64,000 nt of DNA from Basidiobolus meristosporus CBS 931.73 (taxonomy: Eukaryota > Basidiobolomycota > Basidiobolomycetes > Basidiobolales > Basidiobolaceae), in NCBI GenBank assembly GCA_002104905.1, contig MCFE01000094.1, positions 110,872-174,871 on the forward strand, given 5' to 3'. Shown piece by piece: positions 34,606 to 46,395 of the stretch. Position 1 is the first letter of the stretch. Every line of letters begins with the position of its first letter. The translations under genes were made by a program, and so were the position numbers. Below the pieces are notes generated by a model. The model was not told the origin of the DNA. It did no database searches and saw only the letters and a program-made list of their open reading frames with translations.

Positions 34606-35269
34606 ACTTTTGCTGCTGAGAGTCTACGAAACGTGGGCTTAAATAGAAGTTTAACAGTTTGAAATTCCGGACCACACCACAATCCTGATATTACTAAACT
34701 AGAAAAAAAATAGAGTAGATTCCCACCATTCAACCTATAATCAGTGATGTCCAACGAATCCGATCTTCCTCAAAGCTAGAGCCCACTCACCAATCATCAT
34801 TGGTAGCGCCAGCCTCTCCGGAATTATCGTTTCATCAAACCGTGAGAGTCTGAGCGGCTCCGACCAATCACACGAGTGCACCCTCCAAGCTTGACTGTTA
34901 CTCATTCAAATTTGATCTAGTTGGGTTGCTTGTCATCAGTTTGAGTCATGATAAAAGGAAAGGAAAAGCGAAGAGTCCATCTTCACATCATGGTGAAGAT
35001 CTGAATGGCCATTTATTCCACTTGATCTTGATTGAATAAAAGTGGTATATTCAGCATAAACTTGGTACACGTTAAAGCCAAATAAAGCTCTGATTATTTC
35101 CAATCGGATGTGGGGAATTGGGACCCAGTCCATTCCACATTGCTCCGAGTGGAATGTACTTGCCAAGTACGCCCTGAGGTTCTTTAAGGCTTGCCTCAAC
35201 TACGCACTACTTCACCCGTCTCCAACTCCACCACTATCAGAAACCGCCTGCGAGCACTGAGACTTTCCC
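34606..35269. other. Promoter side of GTP cyclohydrolase I
   Basis: About 0.66 kb. Short frames on both strands lack recognisable content. Confidence 0.45.
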
Positions 35270-35859
35270 ATGTCGACTTCACTAGATGTAATGCGCAAAA
35301 GAGCCTACAGCTTGTTATTGCACCTTGGAACCAAAAGGCATCCAGAGGTAAGTGTAATGGGCAGGGTGTGTGAATGGTACGCTGCATAATTTATGAAGCT
35401 CTTGATGAATTAAAACAAGCGTTCTCAACCATGCTTTTCGTGATAGCATTTGAGGACTTCAAATAGCATATACAACTACGATGCCAAGGTGATTCTTCCG
35501 CGACTGATGGCTGCGCGCTGGAGCAAGCCATGCTAGCTCTCGTAAGAAACATAGTATTTGCACCTACGAATCACAGGATCGCCAGCTGACTGCACAGCGA
35601 GAGTAATCTCGAAGTTCGATAGTACTACTCTCATCTCGAATGATCACTTTGGTATTGGCCACATTTACCTTGTACACTTCGGTATACTTTTTTTCACATT
35701 TCCCTAATTTTCATGCAATCAAAGCTTACTTTAACTGTATGGATTCAAAAGAATTGATCATTGCAGAATCGCGGGATTGGTAAATACGGCTGTGTACCAG
35801 AAATCATTTCAATGCTTTGTTCGCCTGCGGCGATGGTACATCTTGAAGCGTATACATAG
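35270..35859 (+). CDS. Candidate three-exon small protein, 81 aa, unidentified
   Basis: Three open segments join in phase 0 with canonical sites: 35270-35347 (donor GTAAGT), 35467-35541 (donor GTAAGA) and 35767-35859 ending in TAG. Exon 1 reads MSTSLDVMRKRAYSLLLHLG. Exon 3 reads NRGIGKYGCVPEIISMLCSP. The two strong donors and consistent phases are the only evidence. No family is recognised and the introns (119 and 225 nt) are longer than usual for this window, so it may be spurious or incomplete. Confidence 0.3.
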
Positions 35860-36231
35860 ACCCTTATTAGTGCGTTACTACCCTTATCATCAACTGCCTT
35901 ACATACTTGCATGTATGTGTGAATATGATGTCGGATTACAGATAGCATTGTATCCTAGCCTCTCGATTGGAAAATCCTAACCATCATGGGAAATAGTTAC
36001 ATGTGATACCAATTGGATGGAGGCAAAAATAATGGGGAAAAGATTGATAAAGGCACCCTATTTCTGCCTCTTTTAGTTGAATCAATTTCAAATGTATAAA
36101 TGAATTATAGTTATCCACTAATACGACGCGCATTTTGTACAGACCAGACAATCCAGCTTGCATATTCATTAACGGAAATTGCCTTGTATTCAATTTTCAC
36201 CACTTGTCGCTAATGTTAGTCCTTCTTACGG
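35860..36231. other. Promoter region of the UNC80-like gene
   Basis: About 370 bp, AT-rich, no gene seen. Confidence 0.4.
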
Positions 36232-39200
36232 ATGGATCTTAAAGAAGGTATATATATATGTATTTTCAAATACCTGTTCGTCCCCAAAAGTCTAACGATA
36301 TTTTATCATTTCCTAAGAAATTGCTCCCGCGCCCAGCAAATCTGAAGATACCTCAACACCAAAAATACACCCAGCATCATCTACCTCAACACCCAATGAA
36401 GATGATAGTATCGAAAGCTCTTTCACCTTCTCTCATACAAAGACAGGAAAGCTCTCACAGCATTCTGACTGGTCGGTTACTCAAGTAGACACTGGTACCA
36501 AGGAAGGGTTTGCAAAATACAAAAGAGATGGCCCTCGAGCGCTGAAAATTTCGATTCATCCTACAAAATCAGCAGAGCAGCATTTTCGACGAGAGTTAGA
36601 GAAAACCCTGAGCCCAAATACGAAATTCTCGAACTCTTATGTTAGCACTGCTAGTTGGAACCAAACCTCGATGGAGTACGATCCTTGGGCCCACGAAGTA
36701 ATGGACGTAGACAAGCTTAATAGTTCTGTGAAAACGAAACTCGACGACCTCAAATTCGTCTTGTACAAGTATCGTGAGCTGGAAGCGTTGCCGCTTTGCG
36801 CGGATATTTTAAATGAGCTTGCTGTACCATTTTATTCATCACCTATAAATGGTAATATACCCAGCAAGACCGTACGCATTGCAAACACTTATCTTCCGCG
36901 TCATTTATAGTCAACGAATGCATGAAGGCTCTTGATATTTACGAGTATATTCGCGTCAATTTTTCGGCATGTGGTCCTCAGGTAAGATGTTTTTTTGCGT
37001 ACTTAGAGAAGGGCTACTTATTGAGCCATTCTTTGAAATCGATTCAGAATTATTACAGCCAGATCATTTGGTGTTGCCAGCAACTTGTTGTGCCACAGCC
37101 AATTCTCAGAGTAAAGTGACCGCTCTTCCATGGATGATTTGTGGTTTTGTATTAATGGGTGTGCTCTTCAACTGTAGTTTCGGGTTGTGGCCTTGTTCGA
37201 AAAAATCTTCAACTCCATATTTACTTCGGCGTTGCATCCAATCCCCGCTAACGTTATATTTGTAATGGTCATCAATTGTGTGAAGTTGCTGGTGACAATC
37301 AAATCTTCCAACACCATATCGAACAATCAAATAGACAAAGGGCAAGATCGATTCATTCCTGACAAGATTCGCGACTTTTTCACAAGACTTTGCTCCGGTA
37401 GAACTGTTTCTGGTGCTCCGCTGAAGCCCGATGCGATCAAAAGCGAGGGCCACATAAGATCATATGGAGATGAGGTTCTAACAAAATACATACTGATCGA
37501 TGGCTTAGTGAGATGTTTAAGCTTTGAGGAAGCTGCGATGAAGGACGTAGTTTTGGATTTCTTAGCCGAGGTAAGATTTCCTTATGCTTTCTGTATAGAA
37601 GCTAACTCATCAACTAACCGAACCACAGTTCGTAACTCCTAAACTAGTGATAACCCCGTATTACGATCAGATTCTAAGTAAATTAGCAAGGATAAGTAAG
37701 TGTCGGTTTAGTACAGGCTGTAGGAAGTACAGAGACTAAATAACACTTAACTGTTCAGCGTCGAGCTTTCTTCTGAATGCTGATCTTCAAGATGTCAATA
37801 TCTCAGAGCTGTCCCAATCTTTCCGATGTAGATTGATATATTTTTTGGACTTAAATTTGCCACTGTCATACGAGAGGCTTTCGCCAACCACAGTGCAGCA
37901 TATCGCACAGGCATTCATTACCGGCTTATATCTCAAAGAAACCTTATCACCCCATCCAATCCAGCGCCGTGGGAGCAATTCACCACTATACGAGGAAGAG
38001 AAATTCTCTGGAAAAAACGGCAATGCTCAGCTTTCCACCCTAGAAAGATGCATTAAAGATAGACTGATCAGTATATGGAATGATGGCCATAAAGATGCCT
38101 TCGTCAAGTCTTTTCAAATGATGGTATTTACACCGCCGTATTTCAAAGTCGGACTTGTCTAACGAGTATAACGTATGTATTAGATTACCCGCATGCATAT
38201 TAATGAGATCGTTCCACTTTACTGGCAAGTTGCATTCGAGCTGAAGGACCATATCGGAAGTGATTTTGTTAAAGCAACATTGCCTTCCTTGTTCTCGGTA
38301 AGTGGGGCATTCTGAGTTCGCGATCAACTGGTTTATTCATAATATTGATTTTTGTAGAAGGTTGTTGGCTTACGCGTAATCGCAGAAGGGTCACTATCAT
38401 TACTTCTTCTTGAGCTGGCTCGTGTGTATCCTCAATCTTTCTATAAACCATTTCTGATATGCGCCAGTACCAACTCTTACAAGAAGATTGTAAAGTGCCT
38501 GCAATTACTAGACCAATTGAAAAGTCTTATTGGAGGCGAACGAATCTTCCTTCATGATGTTGACTTCGTGACTGTTTTACTGTTAAACAACGTCAACCTG
38601 GAGGTCTCCCATAGGCTATCACAAAATGGAAAGACTGAAGCATTAAGAGAGTCAAATCCGCCGATGTCTGACAATGTTACTCTTGGCCAGCTGATTATGG
38701 TCCAAGAATTTATATGGTTTTTACAAGATCTCAAGAAAGCCTCAAAAACATTCATGCTTTCGGACCCACAGTTAAACCGTCAAAGTCGCAAGTTATTAAT
38801 AGAGGTTGAAAAGAGGATATCTTTATATCTAGCAGCCTGGGAAGCCAGCCAGAGTATTGCTATTTCGATTCCTTTTCGAGTACTCTATTGCCAGTTACTG
38901 AAGGAGATTAGGCTTTTTTGTAAGCACACTACACGCCCTGCTTGGCTTCAACGCACAATTGCCTGGTTGAAAGAGTCGGATCTGACTCCTGTAGCACCGC
39001 ATCGAAAGAACTCTAGTGATATCTCATTTCACACTCATGACCAGATGGAGTTTACCATAACGAAGTTCCAAGAAATATACAAAGCGACGGTCCTGGATAA
39101 ACCTACGAGCGAGCACCCGCTCAGGAAAACTTGTAAAAACCAAACATCTTTTCGAGGTCTATCTAGGACCCCTCCTGAGTGGTGTCCAGTTTCTGCGGAT

Positions 39201-42200
39201 ACCCCAACTTCGGAACAGTTGAGCAATCCGACAGTTGTGCTTGCAAAGCTGGTGAATTCCAACAACCACCTGCAAATATCTTCGCGCTGTGATAAATTAG
39301 CCAAGGCTTCTTACGACCTCACCATAAATATTTTATCGTTGCTCGTCACCTCTCATATTTGTTTACACGAAGACGACTTACTTCTACTTTTGGACTATCT
39401 TTGGAGCCAAGGTATTATGGATGCACGACAGTCAAAGCTAGAGCTTGTCGCCTTCCTATTCAATTATTGTGGTGAGAAGGTGCCTGATGCGGTGACTCGG
39501 AGGTTTCATCAGTGTTTACACAATGGCGACAATGCTAAACTCGATGCCATTAGGAAGATGTACATTATCTTTAGTCAGCGAGGACGTATACATTCACAAC
39601 ACTACATCACAGATCAGCATCGACGAAAGCCCTTCAAGGCGGCTGGACACACTGTCACATTCGTGTCCACCGATCTGGGCTCGCCTACTTTCACAGCAAG
39701 TATCTCCTCGTGGCTTTCGGAGTTGAGTACAAGCAATATGTCTTGGAAAGAGCTTCAAACAATCCAGGAGCTTGGATGGAAAAAGGAAGACAGCTCCTCC
39801 AAGAGAGACATCAATATGTATGCCCTGACATTGTTGCCCACTGTCTTCTTCGACTACCAATTGGACTCAATTACTGCAGTAGAGAATAGCCACAAATCGC
39901 GAGCTGTGGTCGTTTCCTCGATTTTGGAGAATATGTCATTCAATTCAATCTATACCCTGTTCGACCCGCGGGTTGAGGTGAGTGTCTCAATGTGGGATTG
40001 CGTATCATACTTTACTCGAGATGATCCTAGTGTATTTCTACGAAAATATCTCGAGGGATTAAGCTCCCAATCCATTGAGCACCAGTGCGAGCTTCTTGGG
40101 AAGCTGAGGTCGCTGATTTTGTTTCAGAAGAAACATTCGCCATCGTTCACTTACATCCTTTTCAATTACCTAACTGGACTTTTGAAGTGGCATCATCGAG
40201 ACAACAGAGCCCATACGCTTCCCATGTTTGCCCACGTACTCCCAATAATCGCCGAGCTGATCCCATCCAGCAATGAGCTCTCTATACGCGAGTTCCGAAA
40301 AAATAAGATAGAGTGGTTCTTTAATCCGACCAGCGAGTTCTGGCCAGGTGATGACCCAAGCCTAGCATCTCCGGCAGATGTGGTGGCGCCCGGCCCCACC
40401 AGTTGTCCCTCAGAAATCCCAAACTGCACATTTCAGATGACCATGCTAAGAATTGCTCAGATACATTTCATGTTCAATTTTGTTTCACGCTATCCGCGAG
40501 AAGCCATCAACGTGAATCGGGTAGTAGAATCGTTCAGCCCCATTCCCTGGGAGAACAGAATACTCGAGTTCGACTGGGACGAGTTGAATAGTGAAGCAGG
40601 TTTTACGCAAAACCAGAATGAGTCGAAGATATCAAACATCATGGCATCTGGCCAAATACATGGGACGTTGAAATCCAACAATCAACTCAGATTGCTTTCG
40701 GCTCTGCAGTGCCGTGCTTGGATGCATTTCATGGAAACCATCGTCTTTGCCCTCCCTAATAATTTCAATGACCGGGAGGAGCTGGAGCGAATCCTTTCTG
40801 ATGTCAACAGCGTGCTCAAGTACCATGGGGATGATCTTGGTCTAGTCACCCAAGCGCTCGTGCTATACATCAATGTATCCGCCTCCTTTAGACGACTATT
40901 CACCTCCTCTCGAGGTTACCACCTCTTTGTCCCAGCGTTGTTCCAAGGCTATTTCGAGGCGTACCACTCACCGGCGGTGCAATCCAGTATAGAGTACGCA
41001 TGGGCTCGGTTCTATTCTCTACATGAGGATTCATTTATACTGCAGGCGCTAGGGTGCCTTGTTCCTATCATCCTCAAAGCACGCACCAAGGCTCCCAAGA
41101 TTGGCGCACTGATGACCAAATCGTTGTTCAAACTGTTTGGTGTCTTGGAGGAGCCTCCTCTCTCAGATCTAATGGGCATTGGCCAATCTGCCATGACACC
41201 GAGTGGAGAATTGATATCCAGTAACATTCCAGAGGTCCAGATGAGAAGCCTCCATAAGGTGGCATTATCTGCTGGCGCAGGGCTCCGTCACGCTGTATTG
41301 GGCAAAACCTACCTATTTACATATCACGACCTGTTTCGTCTGTTCATGACGGTGATTGCCTACGATCCTAGCTCAATCCGATCTGAGCAATTCCTGAAGG
41401 TTTTATCCAGCCTTCTGCCGTTGTTTGTCGAGAAGAGCGCATCACTGAGAAATTTTGCCGTAGAAGGGATTTCGGCACTCATCCCGGTGTTTTTGAAGTT
41501 TTCCCGGGGCACCAAATCCTCCCATTCCGAGAAACCATTTGGCAATATGCAGTCCGACAGCACGGGGTTCTTCAATGACCATCTTAATGACGGCCCTCTG
41601 GCTTCGATTTTCGATGTCAACCAGAAACGCAAGAAGCATTGGCAGCACACCAACCGGATCCCTGTCAAGCTGGAATTCTTGAAGCTGATTGAGACCTACG
41701 CTGAGCTTGGGTTGCCCATTAGCAATACGCAGCGCAATGAGCTGTACCTGATAGCACGTTCGATTTTACGCGACCAATCTGCCCTCCGAAACCCTGCTTC
41801 TACAGAATGGCTCGGTAACTTCTTTTGCAGAACTCTGCTCCCTGTTACCGATCTCAACGAAGCAAAAGAATCGGTCTGTGTATTTCTTCGATTGATCGGT
41901 ATCGCATTCAGAGCATACCACAAATGCTGCGACTTTTCCGGGTTATTTCGAGGCCTGTCCCAGCTCATCAGGCACTTTGAAGATAAACTATCGACGGAAA
42001 TTTTGTACCTTCTCCGTGATAAGTTTATCGCACCCGCATTGGCGATGATAGCCCAGGAAGAGCTCGACCATGATAGTCCATCATTTGGCTTGCTATGCGA
42101 TAGCTTGGTAGCGCTTTTCATCACCATGATGGCGTTCACTCAGATCGACCTATTCCAGGAGTTGAACAAGGTTGTCCTGACTCCAACGTTCATGAAGTTC

Positions 42201-43454
42201 ATCCTGATTCCTATCTGTATGAAGCTCACTGTCCAGAATAGCACTGGCGTCTTGACCCCTGTGATAACTGACGCCCATCGCCACAAATACAGAGAGTACT
42301 GGTTGAGGATGATTGCCTGCCTTAAGCGAGATTGCCTTCGTCAATTGGATAAGTTATCCAAACTGTCCATGCTATCATCAAACATTCCGACGACTCCAGT
42401 GACAGAGCTGGTGAACACCACTGCCATAGACCAGTCTCTCACGCAGCACACATTCGTAACCTCGGCAATGCTGATGCTTCACTTCATCGCTTTCAAGATC
42501 ATCTTTGTTCGCGGGGAAAAGCACCTGAACGAACACCCGGAGATTTGGAAGGACATCTCGTACTTTATGAAGAAGGTCTTCTCTCAAAGTCACCTGTTAG
42601 ATGCCGAATCGAGTGGCCACTCAAACCCAACCTCCCCTCAGATTGATCCACGAGGACACCAACCGAACCTAATCGCCAAAACATCTCTCAAACCATTTGA
42701 GTATGTGATGTGGTCATTCTTCGAGTTTCTGACGCTGTACAAACACCCGCTGTTGATGTACTTCCAAGGATTTATCTCAAACAAGCTTCCGTCGAATATC
42801 GGGAGGGTAGGCTACAGAGGGATCTTAACCAGAGACCATTCCCGCTCGTCTAGTCCGCTTAGCCCGCGCGAATCATCGAGCCAACCAAAATGGCGATGCT
42901 GGGGTGGTGCTTCTATAGTTGATTCGTTCACTCGAACTGAGTCGTATGTTGGACCAGCATCCCTTACGCCAACCTACTTAGCAAACAAATCATCACCAAA
43001 CCTTTCAGCCTCTCCTATGCTTGATTGTCCATCACAAACAGCATCGAAGCCAGATAGGCAAAAGCTGACTATCCATATCCCAACTCGAGCAAATACTCCA
43101 TCTATACAGGACGCAGAGGCTCACTCCCCGCTAAGCTTCAAATCAAACACCAACCGTACCAGCTCATCTTTCTCCCCCACTACCCCACGTCGCTCGTCGG
43201 ATACTACCAATGCTGCCCTATCTACTACCAACAAGCTGACCAACCAGACTCTATCCATCATTTCAAATGTGCAGAACTTCTTTCACTGCCTTTCGAAGCC
43301 CCCAGAAATGATCAACCAATGGGATTCCTCGACAGCACTTGAGAAGCTTCGTGCGGAAACAGCCATGGTCGTTAGTTTCTTCCCCACCTTATTTGCCAAG
43401 GAGGCCTCAAACAGGCGGGAAACGCATCCCCATCCCCCAGAGTCCTCAACTTAG
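36232..43454 (+). CDS. UNC80-like giant helical-repeat protein, 2,237 aa
   Basis: Nine exons: 36232-36247, 36318-36851, 36911-36981, 37059-37115, 37178-37570, 37629-37695, 37759-38123, 38184-38297 and 38358-43454; the sum is 6714 nt, in frame. Residues 1-150 are Ser/Thr-rich and disordered. From about 180 on the protein is a continuous alpha-solenoid, and the last 250 residues are again Ser/Pro-rich. Blocks such as DLTINILSLLVTSHICLHED, SPAVQSSIEYAWARFYSLHE and DSFILQALGCLVPIILKA resemble my recollection of fungal UNC80-domain proteins. In animals UNC80 is a scaffold of the NALCN sodium-leak channel, and the fungal channel relative is Cch1. The alternative large-solenoid family, Furry/Mor2/Tao3, was considered, but its PGVDPxFD signature is absent. 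Function is therefore inferred by family only. Confidence 0.55.
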
Positions 43455-44741
43455 CAACCTTTGAATAGTGCTAGCGAAAACCCCTTTGTAATCTGATAAT
43501 AGTAGGATGGGAACTGTCCGAGATGCATCGGTATCCACGAGCCCTTTTGGGAGCGGGTCCCCTCTTGTAGCCACCTCGATCCCATCCTCTCCTGTAACAT
43601 AGTATGATTTACCTCCCGGTCGGTGGAATGTCGAGATATTCGTAGAATAATGGTGTAGTTTAATAATTTAATAAATCCTATGGATAGCTGAAGATTGCGG
43701 AGCCTCACTAGAATGACAATTGGTAGGATGGGCAGTAGCACTATATAAATAAAGTCACAGCATGATCACAAGGGGAGTAGCCAGATTGCAAGTTGCTAAG
43801 CCATCCGAACCTACCAGCTAGAAATGGGAGCCTGACCTCCATGCCTCATCCAGCGCCGCCAGCAGCACTGTCGAACCACACCTGACCAGTATTCGATCCA
43901 AGGTGTCGAATAGGGATCACTTGAGTACCTTCTAGAACCGTTAGCATGGAGGTCCCTAGTCTACCCCTGAACAGATATTCCATCCCATTAACGGTGGAAT
44001 GAAAAGGCTCACCTACCACTTTGAAGTTCACTTCGATGGGTCATGCTTGCTCGTGAGAAATGCTCGAATCGGCACCCTCCTGTTAGCTTCCAGTACAAAG
44101 GAAAATGTTGACCCATGATAAATATCACCCTGCCAGATAATAGGATTCCTGTATACTGCTTGGTTCACACGTTACAACAACCAAGGATGGGGCTGTGTAT
44201 ATTTGGTCTTCCGTCTGATCACGTGACTGGGGTTGAGGATGGAGCTTGAACGAGCCTTCGACGGTTTCGCACACATTCCTGTTTTGTATGGGGTAGGAAG
44301 GGACAACAGAATACCAGATGCAACCTCACCTTTGCTGAAGTCTTCCACGAATCCCGCGCTCTATCGTTTCAACATGGTGGAGATTGCAATGGTTACTTGC
44401 ACTGGCTATCTTGTTACACGGCTTACACATGTACGCCATACCTTCCCGCCGTTACACCAAACAAATCAGATTCGCATCGCTCCTATTAGGAGGCTCGGCT
44501 CACCCACATGTGTGGTATAGACATCGCAGTCAAGTTATGATTTACGAGTAACGGTCAGGGGTCATCGAGGCGGCCGTGAGAAATACACCTAGGGTTCGAC
44601 GTAGCCAAGGATTGATTTAATTACGTTAACCAATGCTGAATGAACATAGCTATACACAGCGCATGGTATCATGAATGGGTTAAGGGAAATCATATATGAT
44701 TACAATGATTTACAAAGGTTGTGTCAAGAAAGAGCTTCGGT
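43455..44741. other. Intergenic 1.3-kb stretch between convergent genes
   Basis: The frame 44233-44520 (+) has no conserved content and starts without a good context. No repeats or RNA genes seen. Confidence 0.45.
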
Positions 44742-45324
44742 TCATGAGATATTTACAACTATGTGAGGTGGTTGCTTCTCAAGCAGGCTCTCCCTGTTGA
44801 ACTCTTCAAGGGGGACCCTCCTTTCCGATGGGCTGTCGTCTTCCTCGGAATCGCTATCGGATGAGTCGAAGAAAGAGTCGGTACTTGAACTGAGCGTGGC
44901 GGAAGATGCCTCTGAAACGTCATCTCGATCATGAGCATAATCGCGGGTGTAGCAGTAATGCGAGGTGCATTTCAGCTCCTCCGTTTCACCTTCGGCAACG
45001 AGCTTCTCTTCGTCAGGAACAGCAATGCTGTCTTTCCACTACGGCATATCACGGACGATGGTTAGTAAACTTTGTTGCGTATGGCAATGCACAAACCCTT
45101 CTTACGATGAATAGCATGACTCCCGCCAGGAGAATTAAAAGGGGGGTGGGCTCCAGGAAGTCGGAGTAGAAGTAGAAGAGGAGCACCACGCCGAGGGTTA
45201 GGATTCCACCTTGTAAGAATCTCACTTGATCTGGCATCCTTACAATGCGAAGGAAGGAGAGCGGAGCGACCATGTTTCGCAGAAGCCACTCGCCGTATTT
45301 ATAGAAATGTGCATCGCGATTCAT
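44742..45324 (-). CDS. Small membrane protein with acidic Ser-rich tail, 171 aa
   Basis: Exons 45106-45324 and 44742-45038 (516 nt) around a 67-nt intron. Residues 36-72 contain a hydrophobic pair (GGILTLGVVLLFYFYSD and PTPLLILLAGVMLFIW), suggesting a hairpin or two-TM insertion. The preceding 35 residues are basic/aromatic (FYKYGEWLLRNMVAPLSFLR). The C-terminal 95 residues are hydrophilic with an acidic serine tract (SFFDSSDSDSEEDDSPSE), likely a phosphorylation target. The layout recalls small ER-shaping proteins, but there is no firm family match. Confidence 0.68.
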
Positions 45325-46395
45325 TCCTGCACAAATCCGATCCGTTCACCAAGCGGTGATTCACCTGGGACAGTCTTCGTGATGTACTCATTGATAGGCT
45401 CATCCCCCAACCAGCACCCACTTTACACCACTCACTTCGGTCGTTACCAGGATCGCATGATCTTGCCCCCTCTCCCCAGGCACCATATAGGCGAGTAGAA
45501 GTATCCTTTGCATTACCCTAGCCACTTGAATCAGACGCATCGAGGTTCAGCCATTGGGGTGATATACCACTGTCACCGCACATAAATGGAAGGTGAGGGA
45601 CCAACCTCTCTCGAGTCTACGTGATTCGAACGGGTGGCGATCTCTTGTGCTGAGCCGCAACTTGTAGAGAGATCCGATGCATCACAGCATTGAGACCTTG
45701 GCAGGATCGTTCAATGAAATTGTCCAATAAGTGGGAGATATTCGCGCATGAGTCGCGGGTAGTTGTTCTGCCGTAATTGTCAATTTATTTCAAACCTTGG
45801 TAATCGCAGTGCAGGGCCATGTGACCACGCTGATTGGTTGGCTTGGTAGGGACATTACATAGAGCCGTTCTGATTGGCAGAAGCTTGATCCGCCCGGGTC
45901 TTGGTGCTGTTAGCCCGTTGATGCCCGTGCTACCTATCCTATTATTATCTCGCTGAACGCACGGCAGCAGTCCGCCGCCATGCACTCAATCCCCTCAATC
46001 AAGGGCCACAGTGGCTTTACATGCTCAGGGGATGCTGCGTTGGGACGTCCAGGAAGCCGTTGCTATAAATAGAGGCTGTTGTAAATCACCCAGAAGCAAC
46101 AACACAACGGCTTGCGTTAACGGGCTTGATGAATACGACAGCCTGATCTTACGGGCCACGAACCATCAGAGACAACCCTATGGTATATTTCCGCAGTCAG
46201 CTTAATAAAGAGCTGTAAAGGCAGATCTGTCTAACGGATGTCCCCTCCAAGGCAGCTATTGAATCGAATCTCATCCCGAAATCCATTCATATTAGTCGTT
46301 TTTATTGTAGATCGTTTATAATAGATTAGATAAGATTGCCTAGGATTTCATGTTGTGTGATGTGCGGGGGAGATTGCAAGAGGGTAGGGTTGGCG
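45325..46395. other. Intergenic 1.1-kb stretch
   Basis: Contains the promoter of the small membrane protein gene and the 3' flank of the C2 protein gene. ATTCGAAC at about 45625 resembles a reversed tRNA T-loop, but no tRNA folds around it. Confidence 0.45.

Noticed and set aside
36232-43454. Assignment as Furry/Mor2/Tao3 cell-morphogenesis protein
   Set aside because: Size and solenoid nature fit, but the PGVDPxFD and IARQKPxP signatures of that family are absent, and several blocks look more like UNC80.
44233-44520. 95-codon frame as a gene
   Set aside because: No coding bias, no domain and no good start context.
45600-45690. Possible minus-strand tRNA around ATTCGAAC
   Set aside because: No acceptor, D or anticodon stems can be paired around it.
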